The translations under genes were made by a program, and so were the position numbers. Under the pieces are notes generated by a model, which worked only from the letters and a program-made list of their open reading frames with translations, was not told the DNA's origin and ran no database searches. Positions 16,369 through 25,475 of a stretch of DNA of 64,000 nt are shown piece after piece. This stretch comes from Flavipsychrobacter sp. GTDB taxonomy: Bacteria; Bacteroidota; Bacteroidia; Chitinophagales; Chitinophagaceae. The stretch lies in the NCBI GenBank assembly GCA_021155965.1, contig JAJNBJ010000005.1, positions 124,001 to 188,000 of the forward strand, given 5' to 3'. The stretch's first letter is position 1; each line of letters begins with the position of its first letter.

Positions 16369-18765
16369 ATGAAACAAGTTTATTTTATTGCACTTTTAAT
16401 ATTGCCAATATTTGCGAAAGCCCAAATAATTAATACTGTCGCTGGTAATGGTTTCGCTGGTTATGCTGGAGACGGTGCGCCTGCAACTTCCTGTAATTTA
16501 TATGAGCCAAGTTATTGCACTTTTGATGATTCTGGAAACCTATATATAACCGACGTACGTACTCATCTTATTCGCAAAGTCAATACTATGGGTATAATAA
16601 CAACATATGCTGGTTCATATATGGTATCCTGGGGCGCTGGGGGATACGGCGGAGATGGAGGGCCTGCGACAGCAGCAAAACTTAACTTTCCACATGGTAT
16701 TGCCATGGATCATTCAGGGAATTTATTTATTGCGGATCAACAAAACTTCAGAATCCGGAAAGTAAATTCCTCAGGCATTATTACCACGTATGCGGGTACT
16801 GGTGTCTCGGGATTTAGTGGAGATGGAGGTCCTGCTACTGCTGCTAGATTTCAAAACATATGGGGGCTTGCAGTTGACGATACAGGCAACGTTTATGTCA
16901 CAGAATTAAATGCAGAGCGGATACGAAAGATAAGCACCTCGGGAATTATTACCACAATTGCTGGAAATGGGACAGTTGGTCACACAGGTGATGGAGGTCC
17001 TGCAACGGCTGCAACATTATATTGGCCAATTGATGTTGCCACTGACCGCTCTGGCAATATTTATATTGCCGATGAACTAAACAATTGTATTCGTAAAGTA
17101 AATACCGCTGGTATCATATCTACATTTGCAGGTAACGGCATAGTTGGTTTTACAGGGGATGGCGGCCCTGCCACTGCGGCACAATTCCATTGGCCTGCAG
17201 GCGTTACGGTTGATAAAACCATGGGGCCAAATGCAGGATACGTGTACGTTTCAGATCAAGCAAATCATAAAGTACGATTAATAAATACTGCCGGGGTAAT
17301 AAATTCTATTGCAGGAACAGGCGCTCCAGGATATAATGGAGATGGAATAGTGGCGACGTTTGCTCAATTATATAGTCCTATGGGCCTTGCCGTGGATGCA
17401 TCTAGCAGTATTTACATCGCAGATGCAGCTAACAATCGTATACGAAGTATAAAAAATGGATGTGTCATATACGCCATTCCTGGAAACACGGTTTGTACCG
17501 GCACCCCAGTAACTTATTCTGTAGCAACAACACCAGGTTGTACCTCACCTACGTATCAATGGCGCGTAAACGGTGTTATAGTAGGTGCTGCAAGCAGTTA
17601 TACGTATACCCCGTCGCATGGTGATTCAATACGTTGTACAAGAATTTGTTCAGGTGGGTTGCCTGAGAGTAGCAATACTATTGTAATGACAGTAAGCGGT
17701 TCCTTTTCACCTACGGTATCGATCTCCGCCAGCCATGCTGGGACAATTTGCTCCGGTACATCTGTAACATTTACAACTTCTTCTACTTTTGCTGGGTTAT
17801 CTCCAGTTTTTCAATGGAAAGTAAATGGTATAACTGTAGGGGCAGGGAGTTCATATTCTTATGCACCGGCTAATGGCGATTCTGTTAGGTGTATCCTTAC
17901 TAGTAGTCTGATATGTGCCACTCCTTTGACTGTTAGCAGCTCTACAATTATAATGTCGGTAATCGGTTCATCCACTGTGCCTACAGTTACTATAAATGCT
18001 ACTCCAAGTACTACTGTCTGTTCTGGTACACTAGTAACATTTACTGCTACAAGCTCTAGTGGAGGTACTACTCCGTTTTATCAATGGAAAGTAAATGGCC
18101 TAAATGTAGGCAGCGGTGGTTATATATATACATATATGCCCTCAAGTGGCGACAACGTTATCTGCGACCTATATACAAGTCTTCCGTGTATTACATCTGG
18201 CGCGGTAAGTAGCAATACTATTTCTGTGACAACAAATTCATCTACCACACCTTCAATAAGTATTGCGGGGCCATCGCATAGGCATGCCGGCAGCACTGTT
18301 ACGTTAACAGCTACAGTAGCTGGCGCAGGCTCCAGTTATATTATAAAGTGGAAAAATTATGGAGTTGTATTTAGCACAACGACAACCCCGACTACAACAT
18401 ATACAAAAACAACCGGAATTGATGTCGTTACGGCAGAAATCATGTCTACGTCGCCCGGATGCTATGATACTACAACCTCCGGTATTATCTTGATAGAGCC
18501 TATGGATGCAACCGGTATCGCCTTAATTGAAAAATCAGTAGCCTTCCTCTACCCCAACCCCACCACCAACCACCTCACCATAAAAACAGAACAAAATGCA
18601 TTTAGTTCATTTACCATCACCAACAGCATGGGGCAGGTATTGATGCAGCAGGCAATGAATAGTGAAGTAACTATTGCAGATGTAAAGGCTTTGCCTACAG
18701 GGCTGTACTATGTTACCCTTAAAGGAGAAACGGGAACTAAGACAATGAAGTTTGTGAAAATGTGA
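16369..18765 (+). CDS. Secreted NHL-repeat/Ig-like protein with T9SS sorting domain
   Basis: A 798-residue protein with a signal peptide (MKQVYFIALLILPIFAKAQ). Residues about 20-370 form an NHL-type beta-propeller of about six repeats, each with a GNGxxGxxGDGGPATAAxL block and a GNxYIAD block. Three Ig-like repeats follow (about 375-640), each with a TPxYQWKVNG motif and conserved cysteines. The C-terminus is a T9SS type A sorting domain: FLYPNPTTNHLTI, then LPTGLYYVTL and KTMKFVKM. It should therefore be exported and attached to or released from the cell surface. The binding target is unknown. The gene is AT-richer than its neighbours. Confidence 0.88.
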   Translation: MKQVYFIALLILPIFAKAQIINTVAGNGFAGYAGDGAPATSCNLYEPSYCTFDDSGNLYITDVRTHLIRKVNTMGIITTYAGSYMVSWGAGGYGGDGGPATAAKLNFPHGIAMDHSGNLFIADQQNFRIRKVNSSGIITTYAGTGVSGFSGDGGPATAARFQNIWGLAVDDTGNVYVTELNAERIRKISTSGIITTIAGNGTVGHTGDGGPATAATLYWPIDVATDRSGNIYIADELNNCIRKVNTAGIISTFAGNGIVGFTGDGGPATAAQFHWPAGVTVDKTMGPNAGYVYVSDQANHKVRLINTAGVINSIAGTGAPGYNGDGIVATFAQLYSPMGLAVDASSSIYIADAANNRIRSIKNGCVIYAIPGNTVCTGTPVTYSVATTPGCTSPTYQWRVNGVIVGAASSYTYTPSHGDSIRCTRICSGGLPESSNTIVMTVSGSFSPTVSISASHAGTICSGTSVTFTTSSTFAGLSPVFQWKVNGITVGAGSSYSYAPANGDSVRCILTSSLICATPLTVSSSTIIMSVIGSSTVPTVTINATPSTTVCSGTLVTFTATSSSGGTTPFYQWKVNGLNVGSGGYIYTYMPSSGDNVICDLYTSLPCITSGAVSSNTISVTTNSSTTPSISIAGPSHRHAGSTVTLTATVAGAGSSYIIKWKNYGVVFSTTTTPTTTYTKTTGIDVVTAEIMSTSPGCYDTTTSGIILIEPMDATGIALIEKSVAFLYPNPTTNHLTIKTEQNAFSSFTITNSMGQVLMQQAMNSEVTIADVKALPTGLYYVTLKGETGTKTMKFVKM

Positions 18766-19001
18766 CCAGGATTGTAAGATTTAAGGATAGTCAGGAAGGC
18801 GCCAGAGTTAGTGGGGCGCTCTCATCCCGCAGGTATATTCCGCACCCGTTTGCATTTCAGGTGCTCATCTTCATTCAGCGCTTAAATGCAATATACTCAA
18901 AAAAGAAAACGCTTGCACCACCACATTTTTCAAAAAAAGTTTTTCAATACAAAATATTTTCACAAACCTCGCAAACCCGCTCCCATAGCGGCAACTAATT
19001 T

Positions 19002-19035
19002 CCATGACGGTGTACCGTCATGGATCTTTTATTTT
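19002..19035 (+). terminator. Probable terminator hairpin
   Basis: CCATGACGG pairs with CCGTCATGG across a TGTA loop (19002-19023), followed by ATCTTTTATTTTT. It lies 237 nt after the NHL-repeat gene. Confidence 0.55.
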
Positions 19036-19180
19036 TCTGCCGCTGCAGGGCATCATAACTTTGTAGCATTCCGGCAAAATTTTCTTTCCGGCAACAAAAA
19101 GTTCTTTGATAATATTGGTGATCCAAAAAGATCTGTGCTTGTTATGCGCACCATACAGCGGGTATGCTATAGTATCAGCA

Positions 19181-19248
19181 GTAAACCGTAAACCGTAAAC
19201 TCTACTGTAAACTGCCAACTGTAAACTATCAGCTGTAAACTGCCAACT
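19181..19248 (+). repeat. Heptamer tandem array (GTAAACT / GCCAACT)
   Basis: Nine 7-bp units, mainly GTAAACT or GTAAACC with GCCAACT and ATCAGCT variants, with one 5-bp phase break at 19202-19206. Confidence 0.7.
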
Positions 19249-19265
19249 TTTTTTAGCGAGGCACA

Positions 19266-19323
19266 GGGTATAATTATACCTTTTTCGGGTATAATTATAC
19301 CTTTGGGGGGTATAAATATACCC
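19266..19323. promoter_or_regulatory. Three palindromic operator-like sites at 21-bp spacing
   Basis: GGGTATAATTATACC at 19266-19280 and 19287-19301, and GGGTATAAATATACCC at 19308-19323. The starts are exactly 21 bp apart, two DNA turns, so all face one side of the helix. Further GGTATA-like half sites follow up to 19342. The next gene is the secreted clan-CD-like protein at 19583. Confidence 0.6.
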
Positions 19324-19445
19324 TTTTATACCCCTTTATACCTTAAAATAAAAATCAAGATGATTGCCCGTGGCGCATTTCACCCATACAAAAAAAAATT
19401 ATTAACCAAAAACAGGCAACTTCCCCAAATTATACCTTTCACAAC

Positions 19446-19515
19446 CCACTTACGACTTATGATTTACGACTTATGACTTTCGACTTTCGACTTTCGACTT
19501 ACGACTTACGACTTA
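19446..19515 (+). repeat. Heptamer tandem array (CGACTTA)
   Basis: Ten contiguous in-phase 7-bp units, mostly CGACTTA or CGACTTT with CCACTTA, TGATTTA and TGACTTT variants, ending 67 nt before the ATG at 19583. The same unit occurs at 37064-37098 and 43610-43623. Confidence 0.75.
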
Positions 19516-19582
19516 TTTAGCCTTTCTTTTACATTTTAAAAAGTATATTTGAACGAATCCTGCCCGGTGTGCAGGAGTATCT

Positions 19583-21829
19583 ATGAGAAAAACCGCTGCT
19601 TTACTATCCTTTGTTATACTTGTACTTTTTGCCCATGCTGCAACCGCGCAGTACGTAACCCGCCCAAAAAAGAAAGAGGTAAAACCAGATCCCTACCGGG
19701 GCGACACCCTGCTGCAGCCCATACCCATAACCCGCGCCTCATGGCACGATAAAATAGACAATGAACAAACCCGGGCAGATAAAAGAGATGGCAAGCAGGA
19801 TAAGATAGTGCGTGTGGGTAAAGACAGTGCATCAACCGCTGTTCTTACCCGGGCTATAATTAAGAAAGTGGATACACTGCAGCGCATGATAGAGAATATG
19901 CCGGCGATAGGTCGCGACAATCAGGCGGACCACATGCACCGCATACGCTCTCTGCGGGCCGTGTGGGAACTGATGCGGCAATACAGTGGCGATGGCAGGC
20001 CCAAGGCCGGGTATTACGACACGCTGGTGGCAAATATGCGTGGGATGCTGAAAGCAGCTAACGAAGATTCGCTGATGAAGTATATTAAAGCCAATACCAA
20101 CTTCTACTCACTGAACAATGGGATGGTACTGCTGGATGGGCAGAATGCTGAGCGGGCGTATATCTATATAGAGTTGGGCAAGGCTTACCCCATGATGATG
20201 ATAAAACGCCTGCCGGAATATGCCAAAGATACTTTTGCCGGAAAAATTATAAAAGAAGCCGCAAAGCTTGACCAGAAGCTGATCTTCAATTATGCCTACT
20301 CAACCAATCTATCACTTAAGAACGCGGTGTACAATACCCGCGATCCATTAGTGGAAGCAATAGTTAAGATCACCTCACATTCAGTATCGCCGCCAAAGGC
20401 TTTCCCTTTTCTAAGTGATATTTACTACAAACGGAAAACGGTGTCAGAGATAGATACTATAGCTGCCCACCCCGATGATTATTTCAATAATCTCGTTCGC
20501 CTTAAAATGGAAGATGACTCCATTGCCCAAAAAACCTACATTGATGAATTGCAGTACCGCGCCCTGAAGTATTATGTCCGGCAAATGAATGAACTGCATG
20601 AGGAGAAAGACGAAGTTCGTTTTAAATGTATTGATAGCCTCCCCCCTACCTCACTGTTCTACATCCTCGTGTATGGGCAGGACGAAATATACACCAGCAG
20701 CTTCCTCGGCACTTTCAAAAGACTGGTAGAACGTATGGCTCCTATGAAGGGCGATGAATTGCTGGACACCCTCAATCAAGACCACTTCCGCACATTCATC
20801 AGGATGTGCGCAGGCTATAATACACTCTCCGACTTCCTGCATACCATGGACGACACTATGCGTACAGAGGTTATGGATGAATTCATCAGCGGGTTGCAAA
20901 GTGGCAGGGACGATGACCTGGAAGGTGCAGTGGAAGTGGCAGATGCCTTTGGCAGCATCAGGGATTCTGCTTTGGCTGCATACCTCCACAATAAGGTAAA
21001 AGAGAACTACGAGCTGTCTTACACAGAAAGAAGCAAGAAAGGAATGATCGTTTACGCTTTGTTGGCGATGCTCTTCCAGGGCAACCGTATAGCCAATAGC
21101 GATACCGGCGCATCGGTAGCATCGGCCAGGCTGAAACTGCCACCCATTAATAAGGTACCTTACAGCACGCTTACTGATGACTCTGGCACAGTGTACCAGC
21201 AAGTGTTCTTTTACGGAGATAAGGACGGCGAGGATTCTTATGCCAGTTTCATAAACACCTTTAAAAAGGATAAGAACTGGAAAATAACCGAGCAACCCTA
21301 CTGGACAGAAATAGCCTCAGCTACCGGCAAGAAAACTGTTATCTATGCCAATCTGCCGCTTAAAGAACCGGAAGATGAAAAAGCGCTGGATACCTTGGCC
21401 CAGTACCTGGATGATAGCGGTATTATACCCACCATTATGATACATCGCGGGCATAGCTACCACTTAAAAGTGACAATGAATAAGCTGACGCCGGATGCGA
21501 AGATCGTGATACTGGGTTCCTGCGGCGGTTATCATAACCTGGCTTCAGTACTCAGCCGTTCGCCCGATGCCCACATTGTATCCTCCAAGCAAACAGGCGT
21601 AATGGCGGTGAATGAGCCAATATTGAAAATAATGAACGCACGGTTGCTGGAAGGTGCAGACGTGAACTGGATAACCATGTGGCACGAACTGGAAGGCCAG
21701 TTTAAGAACAAGCCGGACGTAATGGAGAAATTTAATGACTATGTGCCCCCCTATAAAAATCTGGGTGCCACGTTCATTAAGGCATACAAGAAAATGATGG
21801 AAGCCACTACCACTACCCCAACCCCATAA
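19583..21829 (+). CDS. Secreted protein of unknown family with a predicted clan-CD (caspase/CHAT-like) C-terminal domain
   Basis: A 748-residue protein with a clear signal peptide (AALLSFVILVLFAHAATAQ). Residues about 90-560 are mostly helical and match no family I know. The last 220 residues alternate strands and helices: QVFFYGDKDGEDSY, a YWTEI strand, then PTIMIHRGHSYHL (His621/His624) and KIVILGSCGGYHN (Cys647), followed by SRSPDAHIVSSKQTGVMAVN and a helix ILKIMNARLLEGADVNW. A His-Gly turn plus a hydrophobic strand ending in Cys is the clan-CD cysteine peptidase pattern. Peptidase activity is inferred, not shown. PPK2 starts 10 nt downstream, so they likely share a transcript; an operator-like array lies upstream. 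Confidence 0.6.
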   Translation: MRKTAALLSFVILVLFAHAATAQYVTRPKKKEVKPDPYRGDTLLQPIPITRASWHDKIDNEQTRADKRDGKQDKIVRVGKDSASTAVLTRAIIKKVDTLQRMIENMPAIGRDNQADHMHRIRSLRAVWELMRQYSGDGRPKAGYYDTLVANMRGMLKAANEDSLMKYIKANTNFYSLNNGMVLLDGQNAERAYIYIELGKAYPMMMIKRLPEYAKDTFAGKIIKEAAKLDQKLIFNYAYSTNLSLKNAVYNTRDPLVEAIVKITSHSVSPPKAFPFLSDIYYKRKTVSEIDTIAAHPDDYFNNLVRLKMEDDSIAQKTYIDELQYRALKYYVRQMNELHEEKDEVRFKCIDSLPPTSLFYILVYGQDEIYTSSFLGTFKRLVERMAPMKGDELLDTLNQDHFRTFIRMCAGYNTLSDFLHTMDDTMRTEVMDEFISGLQSGRDDDLEGAVEVADAFGSIRDSALAAYLHNKVKENYELSYTERSKKGMIVYALLAMLFQGNRIANSDTGASVASARLKLPPINKVPYSTLTDDSGTVYQQVFFYGDKDGEDSYASFINTFKKDKNWKITEQPYWTEIASATGKKTVIYANLPLKEPEDEKALDTLAQYLDDSGIIPTIMIHRGHSYHLKVTMNKLTPDAKIVILGSCGGYHNLASVLSRSPDAHIVSSKQTGVMAVNEPILKIMNARLLEGADVNWITMWHELEGQFKNKPDVMEKFNDYVPPYKNLGATFIKAYKKMMEATTTTPTP

Positions 21830-21839
21830 CCGGATATAG

Positions 21840-22586
21840 ATGAATAATATAAAGCTCAAAGAACTCAGCACGCGTGCACCGAATGATGTGGATAAAGCCG
21901 CAACAAAAGTAAAGCTTGTAGGAATTCTTGAAGACCTCGAGAAGCTGCAAAACCTGCTGTATGCCGAGGGTAAGCACAGCCTGCTGATAGTGATACAGGG
22001 CATGGATGCGAGTGGGAAAGATGGCCTCACACGCGATGTGTTTACCAGCATGAACCCACAGGGTGTGGTCGTCTCTCCATTTAAAGAACCAACAGAAGAG
22101 GAATTGTCGCACGACTTCCTGTGGCGCATACACCATAAGGCACCGGCAAAAGGGATGATCCACATCTTTAACCGCTCGCATTATGAGGATGTGCTGGTGA
22201 CCCGTGTACACGGCATGATAGATGATGCGACAGCAAGAAAGAGGATGCAGGCCATCAACGATTTTGAAAAGCTGCTCACAGAGCACAACGATACCCACAT
22301 ACTTAAATTTTACCTGCACATTTCGCAGCAGGAGCAACTGGAACGGCTTGAAGAACGCATGAGCCTGCCACACAAAATGTGGAAGTATAACCCCGATGAC
22401 ATCAAAGAATCAAAATTATGGGGCCACTACATGAAATATTACGAGGATGTTTTTGAACATTGTAATAACGTTCCGTGGCACATCATTCCTGCAGACCAGA
22501 ATTGGTATAAATCCTACCTGGTAGCGCAAACCATACAAAAGGCCCTTGAGGGGCTGAACATGAAATTCCCCGGAATGAAAAAGTGA
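21840..22586 (+). CDS. ppk2: PPK2 family polyphosphate kinase
   Basis: A 248-residue cytosolic enzyme that phosphorylates nucleotides with polyphosphate. The P-loop GMDASGKDG is at 54-62, the Walker B-like FNRSHYEDV at 110-118, and a basic lid helix ARKRMQAINDFEKLL follows. The single-domain length and the LSHDFLWRIHHKAPAKG stretch resemble class III PPK2 enzymes, which act on AMP and ADP; the class assignment is tentative. It lies 10 nt after the secreted clan-CD-like gene and converges with the dioxygenase gene. Confidence 0.9.
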   Translation: MNNIKLKELSTRAPNDVDKAATKVKLVGILEDLEKLQNLLYAEGKHSLLIVIQGMDASGKDGLTRDVFTSMNPQGVVVSPFKEPTEEELSHDFLWRIHHKAPAKGMIHIFNRSHYEDVLVTRVHGMIDDATARKRMQAINDFEKLLTEHNDTHILKFYLHISQQEQLERLEERMSLPHKMWKYNPDDIKESKLWGHYMKYYEDVFEHCNNVPWHIIPADQNWYKSYLVAQTIQKALEGLNMKFPGMKK

Positions 22587-22619
22587 TCGGGATTTTCAGG
22601 ATGCGCGGGTATAACCGCT

Positions 22620-23147
22620 TTATTTTACAGGTACAGGCGGCTCCATTACTGTCCCACACTTTTTACACGTGCGTTTCTCAACATCAGAATAAAAGCGGTT
22701 CATAATGGGTGGCAGTTGGGCTACAATATCAGATACGTACATATGCTCCTCATATAGTTTTTCATGGCAATTCTCACAAAACCACATAAACCCGTCCAGT
22801 TCTTCGGTTTCGCGTTTTATTTCTATCACCAGGCCAACCGTGCCTGCCCCCCTCTGTGGTGAATGCGGCACCCTGCTTGGCAACAGAAACATATCGCCCT
22901 GCTTTATCGGTATATCCACAATTTTACCATCTTCAACTATGCGCACATTTATATCCCCTTCCAACTGGTAGAAAAGTTCTTCACCTTCGTTAAAATGGAA
23001 GTCCTTACGGCTATTAGGCCCGCCTACAACCATCACTATAAAATCACCGGCATCTTTGTAAACGCATTGATTGCCTACTGGTGGCTTCAGCAGGTGGCGG
23101 TGCTCATCTATCCATTGGTTGAGGTTAAAAGCGCGTTGTACTGGCAT
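22620..23147 (-). CDS. nbaC: 3-hydroxyanthranilate 3,4-dioxygenase
   Basis: A 175-residue cupin that opens 3-hydroxyanthranilate to the precursor of quinolinate in tryptophan-to-NAD synthesis or tryptophan breakdown. The catalytic iron ligands fit: His51 and Glu57 in DFHFNEGEELFYQLEG, and His in PSRVPHSPQR. The second, rubredoxin-like iron site of bacterial enzymes is present as FCENC and CKKCG. No other kynurenine-pathway gene is near. Confidence 0.93.
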   Translation of the reverse strand: MPVQRAFNLNQWIDEHRHLLKPPVGNQCVYKDAGDFIVMVVGGPNSRKDFHFNEGEELFYQLEGDINVRIVEDGKIVDIPIKQGDMFLLPSRVPHSPQRGAGTVGLVIEIKRETEELDGFMWFCENCHEKLYEEHMYVSDIVAQLPPIMNRFYSDVEKRTCKKCGTVMEPPVPVK

Positions 23148-23195
23148 ATTGTTAAGTTGATTTGTTGATCAGTTGAATGGTTGGCAGGGCTTCTA

Positions 23196-24458
23196 TTATT
23201 TCAATATTTTCATTTTCACCGTTTCAATGCGTGTATCGGTTACCAGCAAGATATCAAATTCATAATCATCAATAAATATCCGCTCTTTTATCTTGGGTAT
23301 TGCCTCATGCTTGGTAATGATATAGCCTGATAATGTTTCAGAGATGTCTGTCGGGAAATTGAAACTATATTTTTCATTAAGGTAGTCAATTTCCAGCCTG
23401 CCGGAGAAAATGAATTCATTTTCTGATATCTGCTTATCCACATGTTCCTGTTCATCATACTCGTCATTAATATCGCCAAATATTTCTTCCAGCACATCTT
23501 CCATGGTCACAATACCCGCTGTGCCACCAAATTCATCTATCACCCATGCTATGCTCTTGCGCTCCTTGGTAAACCTGTTCATCAGGTCAACTGCGCTCAT
23601 TGCTTCCGGCACCGGCGTAATGGTATGCAGCACTTCCTTTATTGTTGAAGGGCGGCGGTTAAGGTCGAGGTGGTGTATATAACCCACTATATTGTCTATG
23701 CTGTCGTCATAAACAATGATCTTCGACAGCTTTGTTTCAATGAACTTATTTCTCACCTCCTCAATAGGTTCAGTAATATCCATTGCCTCTATCTCATTAC
23801 GTGGTATCATACACTTGCGTATGCGTACATTAACAAGGTACAGGGCATTCTCAAAAAGCTCTGCATTCACCTCGCTGGTCTCACTCTCGTGCCCATGCTT
23901 GCTTTGCTTTACCAGCAGTTCCAGGTCCACCCGGTTGAATACCTGTTTATTTTCCCGGATGCGGACATTGAACAAGTATTTTAAAATGAATTCAGAAATA
24001 GAAACGAACACTTTGGCGATCGGGAAAAAGATGTAGTACATCCACTGCATGGGCACGCTGAAAACTGTAAGCACAGATTCGGCTTTTGCCCTGAAAATAG
24101 CTTTGGGAAGAAATTCAGCAAATATCAGTATAGCCAAAGTAGCCAGCAATGTATCAACACCCAGCTTTGCATATTCCGACAACGCTATATGGTAATGGTC
24201 CAGTATATGGTCTGTAGCTTTCTCTATAAGTATACCGTAAACTACCAGCACCACGTTTACCCCCACCAGGGCAGTGCCTATAAATTCAGACGGGTTCTCC
24301 ATAAAGCGGGCAAGTATCCGCCCTGAGCGCTTCCCCTGTTTCTTCCTCAGCTCTATATTCAGTTTGTTTGCTGAGATAAAGGCTATCTCTGTACCGGCAA
24401 AGAAACCGATAAGCAGGATACACCCTAATATATATAGTAACAGATGTGTTATATCCAT
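23196..24458 (-). CDS. Hemolysin-family CNNM/CBS/CorC_HlyC membrane protein
   Basis: A 420-residue paralogue of the gldE-like gene at 3785. It has a membrane domain with GFFAGTEIAFISANKLNIE and EFIGTALVGVNVVLVVYG, a CBS pair (KIIVYDDSIDNIVGYIHHLD; WVIDEFGGTAGIVTMEDVLE), and a C-terminal CorC_HlyC domain. Members are implicated in Mg2+ or other cation export. The frame allows TTG at 24467, but a TATCTTTG promoter box covers that codon, so ATG at 24458 is preferred. Confidence 0.88.
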   Translation of the reverse strand: MDITHLLLYILGCILLIGFFAGTEIAFISANKLNIELRKKQGKRSGRILARFMENPSEFIGTALVGVNVVLVVYGILIEKATDHILDHYHIALSEYAKLGVDTLLATLAILIFAEFLPKAIFRAKAESVLTVFSVPMQWMYYIFFPIAKVFVSISEFILKYLFNVRIRENKQVFNRVDLELLVKQSKHGHESETSEVNAELFENALYLVNVRIRKCMIPRNEIEAMDITEPIEEVRNKFIETKLSKIIVYDDSIDNIVGYIHHLDLNRRPSTIKEVLHTITPVPEAMSAVDLMNRFTKERKSIAWVIDEFGGTAGIVTMEDVLEEIFGDINDEYDEQEHVDKQISENEFIFSGRLEIDYLNEKYSFNFPTDISETLSGYIITKHEAIPKIKERIFIDDYEFDILLVTDTRIETVKMKILK

Positions 24459-24464
24459 TGTAGC

Positions 24465-24472
24465 CAAAGATA
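24465..24472 (-). promoter_or_regulatory. -7 box (TATCTTTG) 6 nt before the CNNM gene
   Basis: A perfect TAnnTTTG on the minus strand ending 6 nt before ATG 24458, which implies a leaderless or nearly leaderless transcript. No matching TTG is seen at -33. Confidence 0.45.
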
Positions 24473-24555
24473 TAAAAGTTTTTTCAAGCCAGGCGGTTGC
24501 GCCAACTCATTAGGGCAGCTTCCCATATTCATTTATATTGCAGCACGTGCAAAAA

Positions 24556-25398
24556 ATGATAAAATCTATGCCTGCATATCTCGATTATAAATTTGAAGAC
24601 AGCCCTGCTTTCATCAGCACTTTTGATGAGATGCCATTATGGAGTGCATACTTCGGTATGCTGCTGTTAAAACACATAGAGCTGAAACAGGACCTCACTG
24701 TGCTCGACATAGGATCCGGTGCAGGGTTCCCTTTGCTTGAGCTGGCACAACGACTGGGCAATACCTGCACCTGCTACGGGTTAGATCCATGGGTAAATGC
24801 CAACAACCGCGCGAACGAAAAAATTAAGAACTACGCAGTAAGTAATGTAACAGTGATCGAAGGCTCCGCTGAAAAAATACCATTTGGCGATGCCAGCATC
24901 GGCCTAATCGTATCTAACCTTGGTATTAATAACTTCTCTAACCCTGAACTGGTTTTTAAAGAATGTGCACGTGTATTAAAACCCGGCGGCAGGCTTGCAC
25001 TGACCACCAACCTGAACGGGCATTGGCAGGAGTTCTACGATGTATTTCAAACGGTGCTCAACGAAACCAATAACACACTACTTATTGAAAAATTAACTGC
25101 CGACCAGGAACGCAGGGGAACAGTTGCAAGCATCTCATCTTTATTCACGGATGCCGGATTAAAAGTTACCCGCAGCTATACAGAGTCATTCCAAATGCGA
25201 TTCCTCGATGGCAGCGCATTTTTGAACCATTATTTTGTAAAGCTAGGCTGGCTGGCATCATGGAAAGAGATAGTGCCTGCAGATAAACAGGAAGGCGTAT
25301 TCATTGCCCTTGAAAAAAACCTGAATGCACTCGCTGCAAAAAGCGGCTGCTTAACCCTCAATGTACCTATGGCATTTATTGAAGGTGAAAGAGCATAG
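24556..25398 (+). CDS. Class I SAM-dependent methyltransferase
   Basis: About 280 residues with the Rossmann methyltransferase fold: motif I LTVLDIGSGAGFPLLELA, acidic motif II CYGLDPW, EGSAEKIPFGDASIGLIVSN, and CARVLKPGGRLALTTNLNG. This is the Methyltransf_11 type, which acts on small molecules. The N-terminus could begin at TTG 24538; ATG 24556 is the first ATG. The substrate cannot be read from the sequence. It is divergent from the CNNM gene and alone in its operon. Confidence 0.85.
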   Translation: MIKSMPAYLDYKFEDSPAFISTFDEMPLWSAYFGMLLLKHIELKQDLTVLDIGSGAGFPLLELAQRLGNTCTCYGLDPWVNANNRANEKIKNYAVSNVTVIEGSAEKIPFGDASIGLIVSNLGINNFSNPELVFKECARVLKPGGRLALTTNLNGHWQEFYDVFQTVLNETNNTLLIEKLTADQERRGTVASISSLFTDAGLKVTRSYTESFQMRFLDGSAFLNHYFVKLGWLASWKEIVPADKQEGVFIALEKNLNALAAKSGCLTLNVPMAFIEGERA

Positions 25399-25475
25399 CA
25401 TAGCTATAAGCCTTTACAGGTAAGCGAAATCTACCCCCGGTTGCCCGGCAGGATCACACTAAATACGATTGAAAA

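Larger units (their letters stand above)
18766..19582. other. Non-coding gap of 817 bp rich in repeats and palindromes
   Basis: In order it holds a hairpin (19002-19035), a GTAAACT heptamer array (19181-19248), three 21-bp-spaced palindromes (19266-19323), an AT-rich stretch with a lone ATTATACC half-site near 19430, and a CGACTTA heptamer array (19446-19515). A 78-codon frame at 18762-18998 has no protein-like features. Confidence 0.7.

Noticed and set aside
18762-18998. 78-codon frame following the NHL-repeat gene
   Set aside because: Basic, low-complexity sequence without start context or a recognisable family; lies in repeat-rich non-coding DNA.
19446-19515. Heptamer array considered as a CRISPR array
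   Set aside because: Units are 7 bp with no spacers and no cas genes nearby.
20651-21295. 214-codon minus-strand frame inside the clan-CD-like gene
   Set aside because: The opposite strand has a signal peptide and a coherent fold over the full 748 codons.
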